From Terriglobus roseus DSM 18391 (lineage in GTDB: Bacteria > Acidobacteriota > Terriglobia > Terriglobales > Acidobacteriaceae): a stretch of DNA of 64,000 nt. The position numbers were made by a program, and so were the translations under genes. The notes beneath the pieces were generated by a model, which had not been told where the DNA came from, searched no databases, and was given only the letters and a program-made list of their open reading frames with translations. Location of the stretch: the NCBI RefSeq assembly GCF_000265425.1, contig NC_018014.1, positions 1,674,001 to 1,738,000 of the forward strand, read 5' to 3'. This document shows, piece after piece, positions 55,171-62,651 of this stretch; within the stretch, counting starts at the first letter, position 1, and every line of letters begins with the position of its first letter.

Positions 55171-55881
55171 CTATGTCGAGGAGATATCGTTTTGTGGCAA
55201 CAAGCCTCGGACCCGCAGCCGCTGCTCCATGCCTGCGAGAGCGTCGGGTGCGCCGTCCAGGCGAGTCGCCTGGATGATGGCTCCGCCCCATCCGTTGCGA
55301 GCCCGCAGCATAGCTTCCTGCACCACGCGGCAGACGGCAACTGCATCGGCGTCGTCAACGGGCAGGATCGGCACCTTCGTGCCCAGCGCGCGGCGCTGTG
55401 CGTCGGCACGGGATAACGGTTCGGAGCGTACGACGACGATCAGCGGCAGATCGTTCTGCGCGATCAGTGATAGCACACCATCCAACGCGGGGTAGCCACG
55501 CAGAAGCGCTACCGTCACAGCACGTACGCCTGTGGTCCGTGCTGTTTCAGCGTGCTGTAACGCCATGCCGGCGGCGACGGCCGCGCACTCCTCTCCACGA
55601 CCCGGGCAAACGATCGAGTGAAGCGATGAAACCTCAATGGGGAAGTAGGCGGCGAGGGCTGCTTTTGCAAGAGGATCTTCGCCCTCAGTCAGCAGCGTAT
55701 CTCGCCGATGCATCTGCGATAGCAGCGCGGCATGCAGCGCCTCTGGCTGCGCGATCATGGCAGCACGATCGGCGCGCGAAAGGCCTTCTGTAGCGGCTCT
55801 GTCACGCTTCGTAAGGCGCAACTGTTGCATGGTGGTGTACATGCTGCGCATGGCAGCGTCGCTGATGAGCGGCTTACCCAA
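55171..55881 (-). CDS. Degenerate E1-alpha-like (thiamine-diphosphate fold) protein
   Basis: 236 residues. The order of blocks follows 2-oxoacid dehydrogenase E1-alpha: CAAVAAGMALQHAE, then VRAVTVALLRGYPALDGVLS in place of the GDGA...N cofactor motif, IAQNDLPLIVVV, VPILPVDDADAVAVCRVVQE and GWGGAIIQATRL. The cofactor-binding GDG and Asn are absent, and the protein is about 100 residues short, so catalysis is unlikely. It lies 147 bp downstream of aceE on the same strand, separated from it by a terminator. Similarity judged by eye; role unknown. Confidence 0.6.
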   Translation of the reverse strand: MGKPLISDAAMRSMYTTMQQLRLTKRDRAATEGLSRADRAAMIAQPEALHAALLSQMHRRDTLLTEGEDPLAKAALAAYFPIEVSSLHSIVCPGRGEECAAVAAGMALQHAETARTTGVRAVTVALLRGYPALDGVLSLIAQNDLPLIVVVRSEPLSRADAQRRALGTKVPILPVDDADAVAVCRVVQEAMLRARNGWGGAIIQATRLDGAPDALAGMEQRLRVRGLLPQNDISST

Positions 55882-55974
55882 AGTGGTTCATCCTCGAATC
55901 GAAAGCTATGGTGTGTGGTTGAGTATCGCATCCTTCGCGTTTAAGAAACGAGCTCGGACTCGAAGAGTATCCCC

Positions 55975-56010
55975 GCAAGAGGAAAGGGCGCTGACAGAAG
56001 TCAGCGCCCT
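55975..56010 (-). terminator. Rho-independent terminator after aceE
   Basis: A perfect 11-bp stem AGGGCGCTGAC / GTCAGCGCCCT (55985-55995 and 56000-56010), loop 4 nt. On the minus strand TTTCCTCTTG follows. It lies 18 bp beyond the aceE stop. Confidence 0.85.
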
Positions 56011-56028
56011 CCTTGATACGAACAACGA

Positions 56029-58704
56029 TTACTTCTTGGAAGGATCAGTACCCTCGGTGTCGATACCCAGATCGGCGAATGCCTTCTGAGCAACTTTGGC
56101 CTTGACGCTGCCCTCGCGCACCAGCTTGGATAGTGTTGCTGCCACGATGGCTGCGGCATCCACTTCAAAGTGGCGGCGCAGGTGTTCGCGGTTGTCGCTG
56201 CGACCGAAGCCGTCGGTACCCAGTGTTACCAGGCGTGAACCGAGCCATGGTGCCAGTGAGTCCGGCATGACCTTCATGTAATCGCTCGCGGCGACGATGG
56301 GGCCGTTCGATCCGGTGAGTGCCTGAAGAAGATAGGGCTGCTTCTCCTTCTCGGCGGGATGCAGCCGGTTCCAACGCTCGACGTCGAGTGCGTTCCGGCG
56401 CAGTTCCGTGTAGCTGGGGACAGACCAGACATCCGCCTCGACGTTGTACTTGGTCGAGAGGATCTCCTGCGCCTTGAGAACTTCGTTCATGATGGTGCCC
56501 GAACCGAAGAGCTGCACTGAAGCAGCGCCCTTTGCCGCGGCCTTGAACTTGTACAGGCCGCGCAAAATGCCCTCGCGGACGTTGTCGCCCTGCGGCATCT
56601 CCGGGTGGACGTAGTCCTCGTTGTACATGGTGACGTAGTAGAAGATCTGCTCGTCATCCGCGTACATGCGCTTAAGTCCGTCCTGCAGAATGATCGCGAG
56701 TTCGTAAGCGAACGCGGGATCGTAGCTGATGCAGGTGGGAATGGTGCTGGACAACACGTGCGAGTGACCGTCCTGGTGCTGCAGACCTTCGCCAAGCATG
56801 GTCGTGCGACCGGCAGTGCCGCCCATCAGGAAGCCCTTGCCACGCGAGTCTGCGAAGGCCCAGGCCATGTCGCCGATGCGCTGAAAGCCGAACATCGAGT
56901 AGTACATGTAGAAGGGAACGGACGGCAGGTTGTAGTTCGCATACGCGGTGCCTGCGGCCGTGAAGCTGGCCATCGATCCGGCTTCCGTGATGCCCTCTTC
57001 TAGGATCTGGCCGTCCTTCTCCTCGCGGTAGCTCAGCAGCACATCGCTGTCATGCGGGATGTACTTCTGGCCTTCGCTGGCGTAGATGCCGACCTGCTTG
57101 ACGGCAGACTCCATGCCGAAGGTACGGCCCTCGTCGGGCACGATCGGGACGATCAGCTTGCCAATCTCTTTGTCCTTCATCAGAGCGCGCAAGATAGCGA
57201 CGAAGACCATCGTGGTCGAGACAGCACGGCCCTTAGATCCGCCGAGCCACTCCTTGAAGAAGTCGACTGTGGGGGCGGCGAAGGTGAATGGCTTGACCTC
57301 GCGCTTGGGCAGATAGCCACCCAGGTTGGCGCGATGCTCCTGCATGTACTTGAGTTCAGGCGCGTCCTCGGAAGGCTTCCAGGGCTTGCCAGCAGCAGCC
57401 TGTTCTTCCGGCACAGGAATGTCGAAGCGCTTGACGAAGGCGACTACGCCCTCATCGGTCAGCTTCTTCTCGTTGTGCGCGGCGTTGCGGCCTTCGGTGG
57501 TTGCGAAGCCGTAGCCCTTGACGGTCTTGGCGAGGATGACGGTCGGTCCGCCCTTGTGCTCTACGGCCTGCTTGTAGGCGTTGTAGACCTTCAGGGGATC
57601 GTGCCCACCGCGGTGCAGGCGGCCAAGCTGCTCGTCGGACATGTCCTTCACCAGCTCCAGCAGCTCCGGGTACTTACCGAAGAAGTGCTGGCGCAGGTAG
57701 GCGCCGCCCTTGGCCTTATATGCCTGGAAGTCTCCGTCGACGCACTCTTCCATGCGCTTCAACAGCAGGCCGGTGTGGTCGCGCTCGAAGAGCGCATCCC
57801 AGTCCGAACCCCAGACGACCTTGATGACATTCCAGCCGCAACCGCGGAAGTGCGCTTCGAGTTCGTCGATGATGCGTTTGTTGCCGCGGACCGGGCCGTC
57901 GAGGCGCTGCAGGTTGCAGTTGACGACGAAGATCAGGTTGTCGAGGTTTTCGCGTGCGCCGAGCGTGAGTGCGCCGAGCGTATCGACTTCGTCCGACTCG
58001 CCGTCGCCGACGAATGCCCAGACCTTACGGTCGGTGACGGGAATCAGCTTGCGGTTCTCAAGGTAGCGCATGAAGCGCGCTTGATAAATGGCGTTCAGCG
58101 GGCCGATGCCCATGGAAACAGTGGGGAACTGCCAGAAGTCCTGCATGAGCCACGGGTGCGGATAGCTGGAGAGGCCGGCGTGGTCGCGCAGTTCGTGGCG
58201 GAAGTTGGTCAGGTGCTCTTCGGACAGGCGGCCTTCGAGGAAAGCGCGGCCGTAGACGCCGGGGGAGGCGTGGCCCTGGAAGTAGATGAAGTCGCCGGGC
58301 TGATCGCCGTAGCTGCCGTGGAAGAAGTGGTTGAATCCCACTTCCAGCAGCGTGGCGAGCGAGGAGTACGTCGAGATGTGGCCGCCGATGCCGGCGTCCT
58401 TCTTATTCTGGCCGTGGACCATGGCCATGGCGTTCCAGCGAATGAGCGCTTCAATGCGCTTTTCCATGTCGCGGTCGCCGGGATAGGGCACTTCATCGTG
58501 CTTTGGAATGGTGTTGCGGTAGGGCGTGGCGAGCTCGTTTTCGGCGTGAACACCGGCTTCTCGCGCGCGTTGACGCAGTGCTGTCATCAGGTCGGCGCCT
58601 TGTTGGGGGCCTTCCGCGACAATCATTTCGTCAAACGCTTCAATCCACTCGGCAATCTCTTGTTGCAGATCGCTCGCCGGGGGCACAGCTACATTGGTCG
58701 CCAT
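56029..58704 (-). CDS. aceE: Pyruvate dehydrogenase E1, homodimeric type
   Basis: 891 residues, the expected length. Thiamine-diphosphate site is WAFVGDGESDEVDTLGAL ... NCNLQRLDGPVRGN, and GHASPGVYGRAFLEGRL and LSSYPHPWLMQDFWQFPTVS are typical of the homodimeric E1. C-terminal ends TDGFGRSDNREHLRRHFEVD. Decarboxylates pyruvate and passes the acetyl group to E2 (not in window). Monocistronic with a hairpin terminator and a TATAAT-bearing upstream region. Confidence 0.97.
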   Translation of the reverse strand: MATNVAVPPASDLQQEIAEWIEAFDEMIVAEGPQQGADLMTALRQRAREAGVHAENELATPYRNTIPKHDEVPYPGDRDMEKRIEALIRWNAMAMVHGQNKKDAGIGGHISTYSSLATLLEVGFNHFFHGSYGDQPGDFIYFQGHASPGVYGRAFLEGRLSEEHLTNFRHELRDHAGLSSYPHPWLMQDFWQFPTVSMGIGPLNAIYQARFMRYLENRKLIPVTDRKVWAFVGDGESDEVDTLGALTLGARENLDNLIFVVNCNLQRLDGPVRGNKRIIDELEAHFRGCGWNVIKVVWGSDWDALFERDHTGLLLKRMEECVDGDFQAYKAKGGAYLRQHFFGKYPELLELVKDMSDEQLGRLHRGGHDPLKVYNAYKQAVEHKGGPTVILAKTVKGYGFATTEGRNAAHNEKKLTDEGVVAFVKRFDIPVPEEQAAAGKPWKPSEDAPELKYMQEHRANLGGYLPKREVKPFTFAAPTVDFFKEWLGGSKGRAVSTTMVFVAILRALMKDKEIGKLIVPIVPDEGRTFGMESAVKQVGIYASEGQKYIPHDSDVLLSYREEKDGQILEEGITEAGSMASFTAAGTAYANYNLPSVPFYMYYSMFGFQRIGDMAWAFADSRGKGFLMGGTAGRTTMLGEGLQHQDGHSHVLSSTIPTCISYDPAFAYELAIILQDGLKRMYADDEQIFYYVTMYNEDYVHPEMPQGDNVREGILRGLYKFKAAAKGAASVQLFGSGTIMNEVLKAQEILSTKYNVEADVWSVPSYTELRRNALDVERWNRLHPAEKEKQPYLLQALTGSNGPIVAASDYMKVMPDSLAPWLGSRLVTLGTDGFGRSDNREHLRRHFEVDAAAIVAATLSKLVREGSVKAKVAQKAFADLGIDTEGTDPSKK

Positions 58705-58773
58705 AATGCTCCAGAAATGGTGTCACTCTGACACGCTTGAATCGTCTCAGACTGCACAGTCTTCACCGGAGCA

Positions 58774-58779
58774 ATTATA
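58774..58779 (-). promoter_or_regulatory. Possible -10 box for aceE
   Basis: A perfect TATAAT on the minus strand at 58779-58774, 70 bp before the aceE start. No convincing -35 at the right distance, so it may be activator-dependent. Confidence 0.35.
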
Positions 58780-58812
58780 AGTGGGAAGCGCATACCGTAT
58801 AAGCACGGTCAG

Positions 58813-59325
58813 CTACTTGACAGGCCTAGGCTCCCCGCCGAACGACTCCGACAGTTGTTTGACGACCTGGCGCGAGAGGTAGTTGGGTCCAACGAGCAAC
58901 ATGAAGAATCGCCAGCTCGGATGCTGGATGATGACGGTCTCGGTCATCTGGAGGCGGGTCTGGGTGGGGGAGACGGCGTCGAGCTGGTAGATCCAGGTGC
59001 CGCGGAAGTTGCCAGGGCTGGAGAGACCGACCTCCCGCAGGCGGGGGGCGGTGCTGACCTCGACGCACATCATGATGGGCAGCTTGCCGGCGGTCTCCTG
59101 CCAGCAGGGGCGACCGTTCACCGAGCGGGCCGGGCTGACGCTGAGGCCTTTGCGCCAGGTGGGCTGATCCTGGACGTCGGCGATGCGTTCCCAGACTGCG
59201 GACTGGCTGGCGGGGACGATGGCGGTGTAGCTTGCGGTGTGATCGAGCGGCTGCATGTAGCCGATGCCCCAGGCAGCCACGATCAGAACGATCACCACGA
59301 GAACGATAGCCAGTAGTCGCCGCAT
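58813..59325 (-). CDS. SRPBCC-family (START-like) membrane-anchored protein
   Basis: 170 residues. An N-terminal hydrophobic helix (LLAIVLVVIVLIVAAWGIGY) anchors it or acts as an uncleaved signal. The remainder is a START/polyketide-cyclase-like fold: SQSAVWERIADVQDQPTWR, VSTAPRLREVGLSS, GTWIYQLDAVSPTQTRLQMTE. Likely binds a hydrophobic ligand at the membrane. Lies between aceE and argJ on the same strand, 23 bp downstream of argJ. Confidence 0.8.
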   Translation of the reverse strand: MRRLLAIVLVVIVLIVAAWGIGYMQPLDHTASYTAIVPASQSAVWERIADVQDQPTWRKGLSVSPARSVNGRPCWQETAGKLPIMMCVEVSTAPRLREVGLSSPGNFRGTWIYQLDAVSPTQTRLQMTETVIIQHPSWRFFMLLVGPNYLSRQVVKQLSESFGGEPRPVK

Positions 59326-59348
59326 CTCCCAGATCCTCCGCAGCGCTT

Positions 59349-60572
59349 TTAGGTCGAGTAGTCCGCGTTGATGTGGACGTATTCGACGGTGAGATCGCAG
59401 GTCAGGAACTTTGAGCGGCCGGGGCCGGAACCAAAGTCGATTGCGATGGTGTATTCGCGCTGCTGCATCTTTTCATGGACCGCGGCTTCGTCATAGCCCG
59501 CATCGCGCATACCGTGATCGAAAACGCGCACGCCGCCAATGGTGATGGTGACGTTCTCCGCTGCGAAGGGCACGCCTGCGTAGCCTGCGGCGCAGAGGAT
59601 CCGCCCCCAGTTGGGATCGGCGCTGGACCATGCGGTCTTGCAGAGTGGGGAGTGTGCGATGGACTTTGCGATGATCTTTGCCGCCGTGTCGTCCGGCAGG
59701 CCGGAGACGTCGAGGGTGACGACGTGCGTCACGCCTTCGCCGTCGTCGATGACGGCGTGCGCGAGTTCGTTGCAGACACGCTGTAGCTCATTGCAGAACT
59801 CGTCCTGGAAGCTGCGCTGCACGCTGTCCCAACGGACACCGCTGGCGCCGCTGGCGAGGATGAGGACGGTGTCGTTGGTGGAGGTGTCGCCGTCGACCGA
59901 GATGGAGTTGAAGCTGGCCTCGACTGCGGGTTCGAGCAGAGCGCGCAGGTCGGCAGGCTCGATATGCAGGTCGGTGAAGAGATAGACGAGCATCGTCGCG
60001 TGCGGCGGTCCGAGCTGTGGGCCGATCATGCCGGCACCCTTGCAGCAGCCGAAGATGCGGACGGAGCTTTCGGCATCTTCGAGCGAAGCCTGCGACACCT
60101 TCATCTTAGTGTCGGTGGTCATGATGGCGGTGGCGAAGTCTTCCGCTGCGGCCTGATTGTTGGCGAGGCGGGATTGTGCGTTGGGGAGGGCCGCGGTCAG
60201 CTTTTCGACGGGCAGCGGCACGCCGATGATGCCAGTGGAGGACGGGAAGACCTGGTCGGCGGGGCAGTCGAAGATCTCGCCGGCGCGGCCGCATGTCTGC
60301 TCGGCGACCTGAATGCCCTGGGGGCCGGTGGCGCAGTTGGCGTTGCCGGCGTTGACGACGAGCGCGCGTACGCGGCCCTGGGTGGCAGCCATGTTGCGAC
60401 GGCCGACGGTGACGGGCGCGGCGACGACCTGATTCTTCGTGAACATGACCGCGGCGGATGCGGCACGGTCGGCTACGGCAACGGCGACGTCGGTGCGGCC
60501 GCTGGCCTTGATGCCTGCTTTGACAGCAGCCCAGCGAAAGCCGCGGGGCAGTTCCTTACGTATTGAGGGCAA
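59349..60572 (-). CDS. argJ: Bifunctional ornithine acetyltransferase / N-acetylglutamate synthase
   Basis: 407 residues from TTG 60572. Family blocks: LPRGFRWAAVKAGIKASGR, VVNAGNANCATGPQG, PSSTGIIGVPLPV, TTDTKMK, then KGAGMIGPQLGPPHATMLVY, in which the self-cleavage nucleophile is Thr of ATML. The spacing GPQLGPPHATML is several residues longer than the common MIAPNMATML. The TTG has AGGAAGG eight bases upstream and starts right at the domain; a GTG at 60623 would add 17 unrelated residues. Moves the acetyl group in arginine synthesis. Confidence 0.9.
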   Translation of the reverse strand: MPSIRKELPRGFRWAAVKAGIKASGRTDVAVAVADRAASAAVMFTKNQVVAAPVTVGRRNMAATQGRVRALVVNAGNANCATGPQGIQVAEQTCGRAGEIFDCPADQVFPSSTGIIGVPLPVEKLTAALPNAQSRLANNQAAAEDFATAIMTTDTKMKVSQASLEDAESSVRIFGCCKGAGMIGPQLGPPHATMLVYLFTDLHIEPADLRALLEPAVEASFNSISVDGDTSTNDTVLILASGASGVRWDSVQRSFQDEFCNELQRVCNELAHAVIDDGEGVTHVVTLDVSGLPDDTAAKIIAKSIAHSPLCKTAWSSADPNWGRILCAAGYAGVPFAAENVTITIGGVRVFDHGMRDAGYDEAAVHEKMQQREYTIAIDFGSGPGRSKFLTCDLTVEYVHINADYST

Positions 60573-60603
60573 TGATGTTTCCTTCCTGCTCGAGCTGGGC
60601 CAC
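60556..60603 (-). CDS. Possible 15-codon leader ORF overlapping the argJ start
   Basis: GTG at 60603, preceded by AGGAAGGAA, opens a 15-residue frame (MAQLEQEGNIIALNT) ending in TAA at 60556, inside argJ and out of frame with it. Tandem AGGAAGGAA boxes thus serve two starts. No Arg codons, so it is not an arginine attenuator peptide. May be chance. Confidence 0.2.
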   Translation of the reverse strand: MAQLEQEGNIIALNT

Positions 60604-60659
60604 GAAGAAGCTTCCTTCCTCACGCGTTGGTGATGTGCGGGGCGAAAGCTAAACCTCAG

Positions 60660-60712
60660 GGGCTAAAGCCCGGTCTATCGATGAAGTTTGTTGGCACAGC
60701 TGAAGCTGTGCC
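60660..60712. repeat. Two REP-like hairpins next to the tandem array
   Basis: GGGC-TAAA-GCCC (60660-60671) and GGCACAGC-TGAA-GCTGTGCC (60693-60712, perfect 8-bp stem). The second runs straight into the tandem array, whose first unit contains its right arm. Confidence 0.6.
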
Positions 60713-61018
60713 CTTCCGGTCAATTGGCATTCTCAGTTATTGAGGCTTTGCCCTTCCACGCAATCGCATCCTCAGTTGTTGAGGCTTTGCCCTTCCACGC
60801 AATTGCATTCTCAGTTGTTGAGGCTTTGCCCTTCCACGCAATTGCATTCTCAGTTGTTGAGGCTTTGCCCTTCCACGCAATTGCATTCTCAGTTGTTGAG
60901 GCTTTGCCCTTCCGCGCAATTGCATTCTCAGTGGTTGAGGCTTTGCCGTTCCACGCCATTGGCATTCTTGTCGTTGCGGCTGTGCGCTTCCGCACGACTG
61001 CATCCTCATTGTTCAGGC
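60702..61018. repeat. 39-bp tandem repeat array (about eight units)
   Basis: GAGGCTTTGCCCTTCC recurs at 60742, 60781, 60820, 60859, 60898, 60937 and as GCGGCT at 60976, each exactly 39 bp apart. Flanking degenerate units start near 60702 and 61014. The unit also holds the palindrome GCAATTGC. The four central units are near-identical, the edge units diverged. Because 39 is a multiple of 3, several frames stay open through the array, but none looks like a gene. Confidence 0.9.
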
Positions 61019-61078
61019 AGTGCCCCTGAGCCATCGCCATCCCGTGCGCAATGTCTTTGGGCTGCTTGACAGCGCCTC

Positions 61079-62170
61079 TTACCAGCCGGTGCTGTCGACG
61101 CGGACGGTGGCGCCGGTGCGTTGGCTTTCCATGGCGAGTTCGATGATGCGCGCGACGCGGACGGCGCAACGGGCGGTGACCTGTGGTTCGGCTGTGCCGA
61201 GGATGGCGTCGGCAACGTTCTGGTAGAAGCCGCGGTAGTCGCCGGGAAGTGTCGGGACCTTATCGGTGACGAGATCCGAGGGCTTCGCGGTGTCGGGTGC
61301 GGTGGTGAGTGTGCCCCAGCGCTCTTCGGGTTCCGCGAGCCAGGTCGTTGCAGAGCCCAGGACGGGTGGCAGGGTACCTGCGAGGATGGTCGGCTCTTGC
61401 GGATCGAGACCGTACTTTACATAGGTACCGCCGGTGCCGTTGAGGCGGTAGCGCGGGCCGGCTTCCGCTGCGAGGACGGTCGTGCCCAGACGGACGGTCA
61501 TGGTGCGGTCACGACCTGTCGGGAAGACGAGCGTGAGGTCGAAGGCGTCCGGTACCTTGCCTACGTTGCGGTCGTGGCGGAGGTTTGCGGTGATGGTCGA
61601 TGGGTGTCCGAAGAGTGTGAGGGCCTGATCGATGAGGTGGGGTCCGATGTCAAAGAGCTGGCCGCCGCCCTCTTCCTCTTCACGCCATGCGCCGGGCTTG
61701 GGGTCTGGGCGGTAGCGGTCAAAGCGGGACTCGAGTGTGACGGCGCGACCAACCTTACCTTCCTGAAGGAGCTTGCGGAGCGTCTGAAAGTCGCCATCCC
61801 AGCGGCGGTTGTGGAAAGGGAAGAGCATGACGTTTTTTTGGCGGGCGAGTTTCTCCAACTCTTCTGCCTGGGCGAGCGTAGTGGTCATGGGCTTGTCGCA
61901 GACGACGTGTTTGCCTGCCTGAAGGGCCTGCTTCGTGAAGTCATAGTGCGATGGCGTGGGTGTGCCGATGACAACGAGTTCGACATCGCTTGCGAGCAGA
62001 TCTTCATAGCTGCGCACCTGTACGGCCTCCGGGTAGGCCTGCTTTGCCGTGTCTCCCGTGCGCTGGACGATAGCTGCGAGCTGCAGCGACGGCACCGCCG
62101 CGACGAAGGGTGCGTGAAAGACGCGGCCAGCGAGGCCAAAACCAACGACTCCAGTACGAATGCGGCGCAA
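61079..62170 (-). CDS. Gfo/Idh/MocA family oxidoreductase
   Basis: 363 residues. The N-terminal Rossmann motif is TGVVGFGLAGRVFHAPFV, then IGTPTPSHYDFTKQALQAGKHVVCDKPMTTT with the EKP-like Lys (CDKP), and FHNRRWDGDF. YvaA/YdgJ-like oxidoreductases acting on sugar derivatives share these. Start is TTG 62170 with AAGGAG eight bases upstream; an ORF extending to 62311 has no homology. The tandem repeat array lies just downstream. Confidence 0.9.
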   Translation of the reverse strand: MRRIRTGVVGFGLAGRVFHAPFVAAVPSLQLAAIVQRTGDTAKQAYPEAVQVRSYEDLLASDVELVVIGTPTPSHYDFTKQALQAGKHVVCDKPMTTTLAQAEELEKLARQKNVMLFPFHNRRWDGDFQTLRKLLQEGKVGRAVTLESRFDRYRPDPKPGAWREEEEGGGQLFDIGPHLIDQALTLFGHPSTITANLRHDRNVGKVPDAFDLTLVFPTGRDRTMTVRLGTTVLAAEAGPRYRLNGTGGTYVKYGLDPQEPTILAGTLPPVLGSATTWLAEPEERWGTLTTAPDTAKPSDLVTDKVPTLPGDYRGFYQNVADAILGTAEPQVTARCAVRVARIIELAMESQRTGATVRVDSTGW

Positions 62171-62651
62171 GTGATTCTCCTTCGAGGCCCGATGCGGGCC
62201 TGCATGCGTGAGCGAAACGCGAAGCAACAGGATAGAACGCAAGGGGAGTGGATGTGTGAACAACTGTGAGCGAGTGTCGCGAGGGTCTGCTGTCGTGTCA
62301 TTCCGCGCCACTGTTTATCTTGTGCTGGGGCCGCCGGGTCGGCGGGTGTGAGAGCGGAGAAGTCACCGGGCACCTTTCCTGCATTACGACCGTACTTGGC
62401 AGAGCAGAGCGGGGCGCGCAAAAGGCCGGAGCGGGTGAGATTTTGGTTTCTGCAGCGGAAGAGCGGGTCCTGGTGGAGGGATTTCGCTTGCACCATATGT
62501 GTTGCAGACTGAAATGAACCCAATTCGTCCTTCTGGTCTGGCAAGGCGAACATTTTCTGCATCGAAGGCGCGGGTGGACGGCATCAGATAGGCAACGCTG
62601 ACGATTTGCCACTCCGAGCGCATTGACCGATGGGTCAGTGGCGGAGGTTGA
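62171..62651. other. Long divergent intergenic region
   Basis: A 481-bp gap between the oxidoreductase (minus) and the TolC-like gene (plus), with no supported gene; open frames here lack similarity and codon pattern. It holds a palindrome at 62624-62637 that may be an operator. Confidence 0.6.
62624..62637. promoter_or_regulatory. Palindrome, possible TetR-type operator
   Basis: TGACC-GATG-GGTCA, 14 bp with perfect 5-bp arms, lies 14 bp before the GTG of the TolC-like gene. TTGACCGAT...GGTCA-type palindromes are often TetR/AcrR operators of efflux operons. No regulator gene in the window. Confidence 0.4.

Noticed and set aside
57052..58731. 559-residue open frame antisense to aceE
   Set aside because: Covers the conserved aceE gene on the opposite strand; long antisense frames are expected at this GC content and it has no recognisable domain.
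60702..61018. CRISPR array
   Set aside because: Units are head-to-tail without spacers, and no cas genes are present.
60688..61169. Repetitive 13-residue-repeat frames on both strands in the tandem array
   Set aside because: Open only because the 39-bp unit is a multiple of three; no ribosome site or family, and one frame runs into the oxidoreductase gene.
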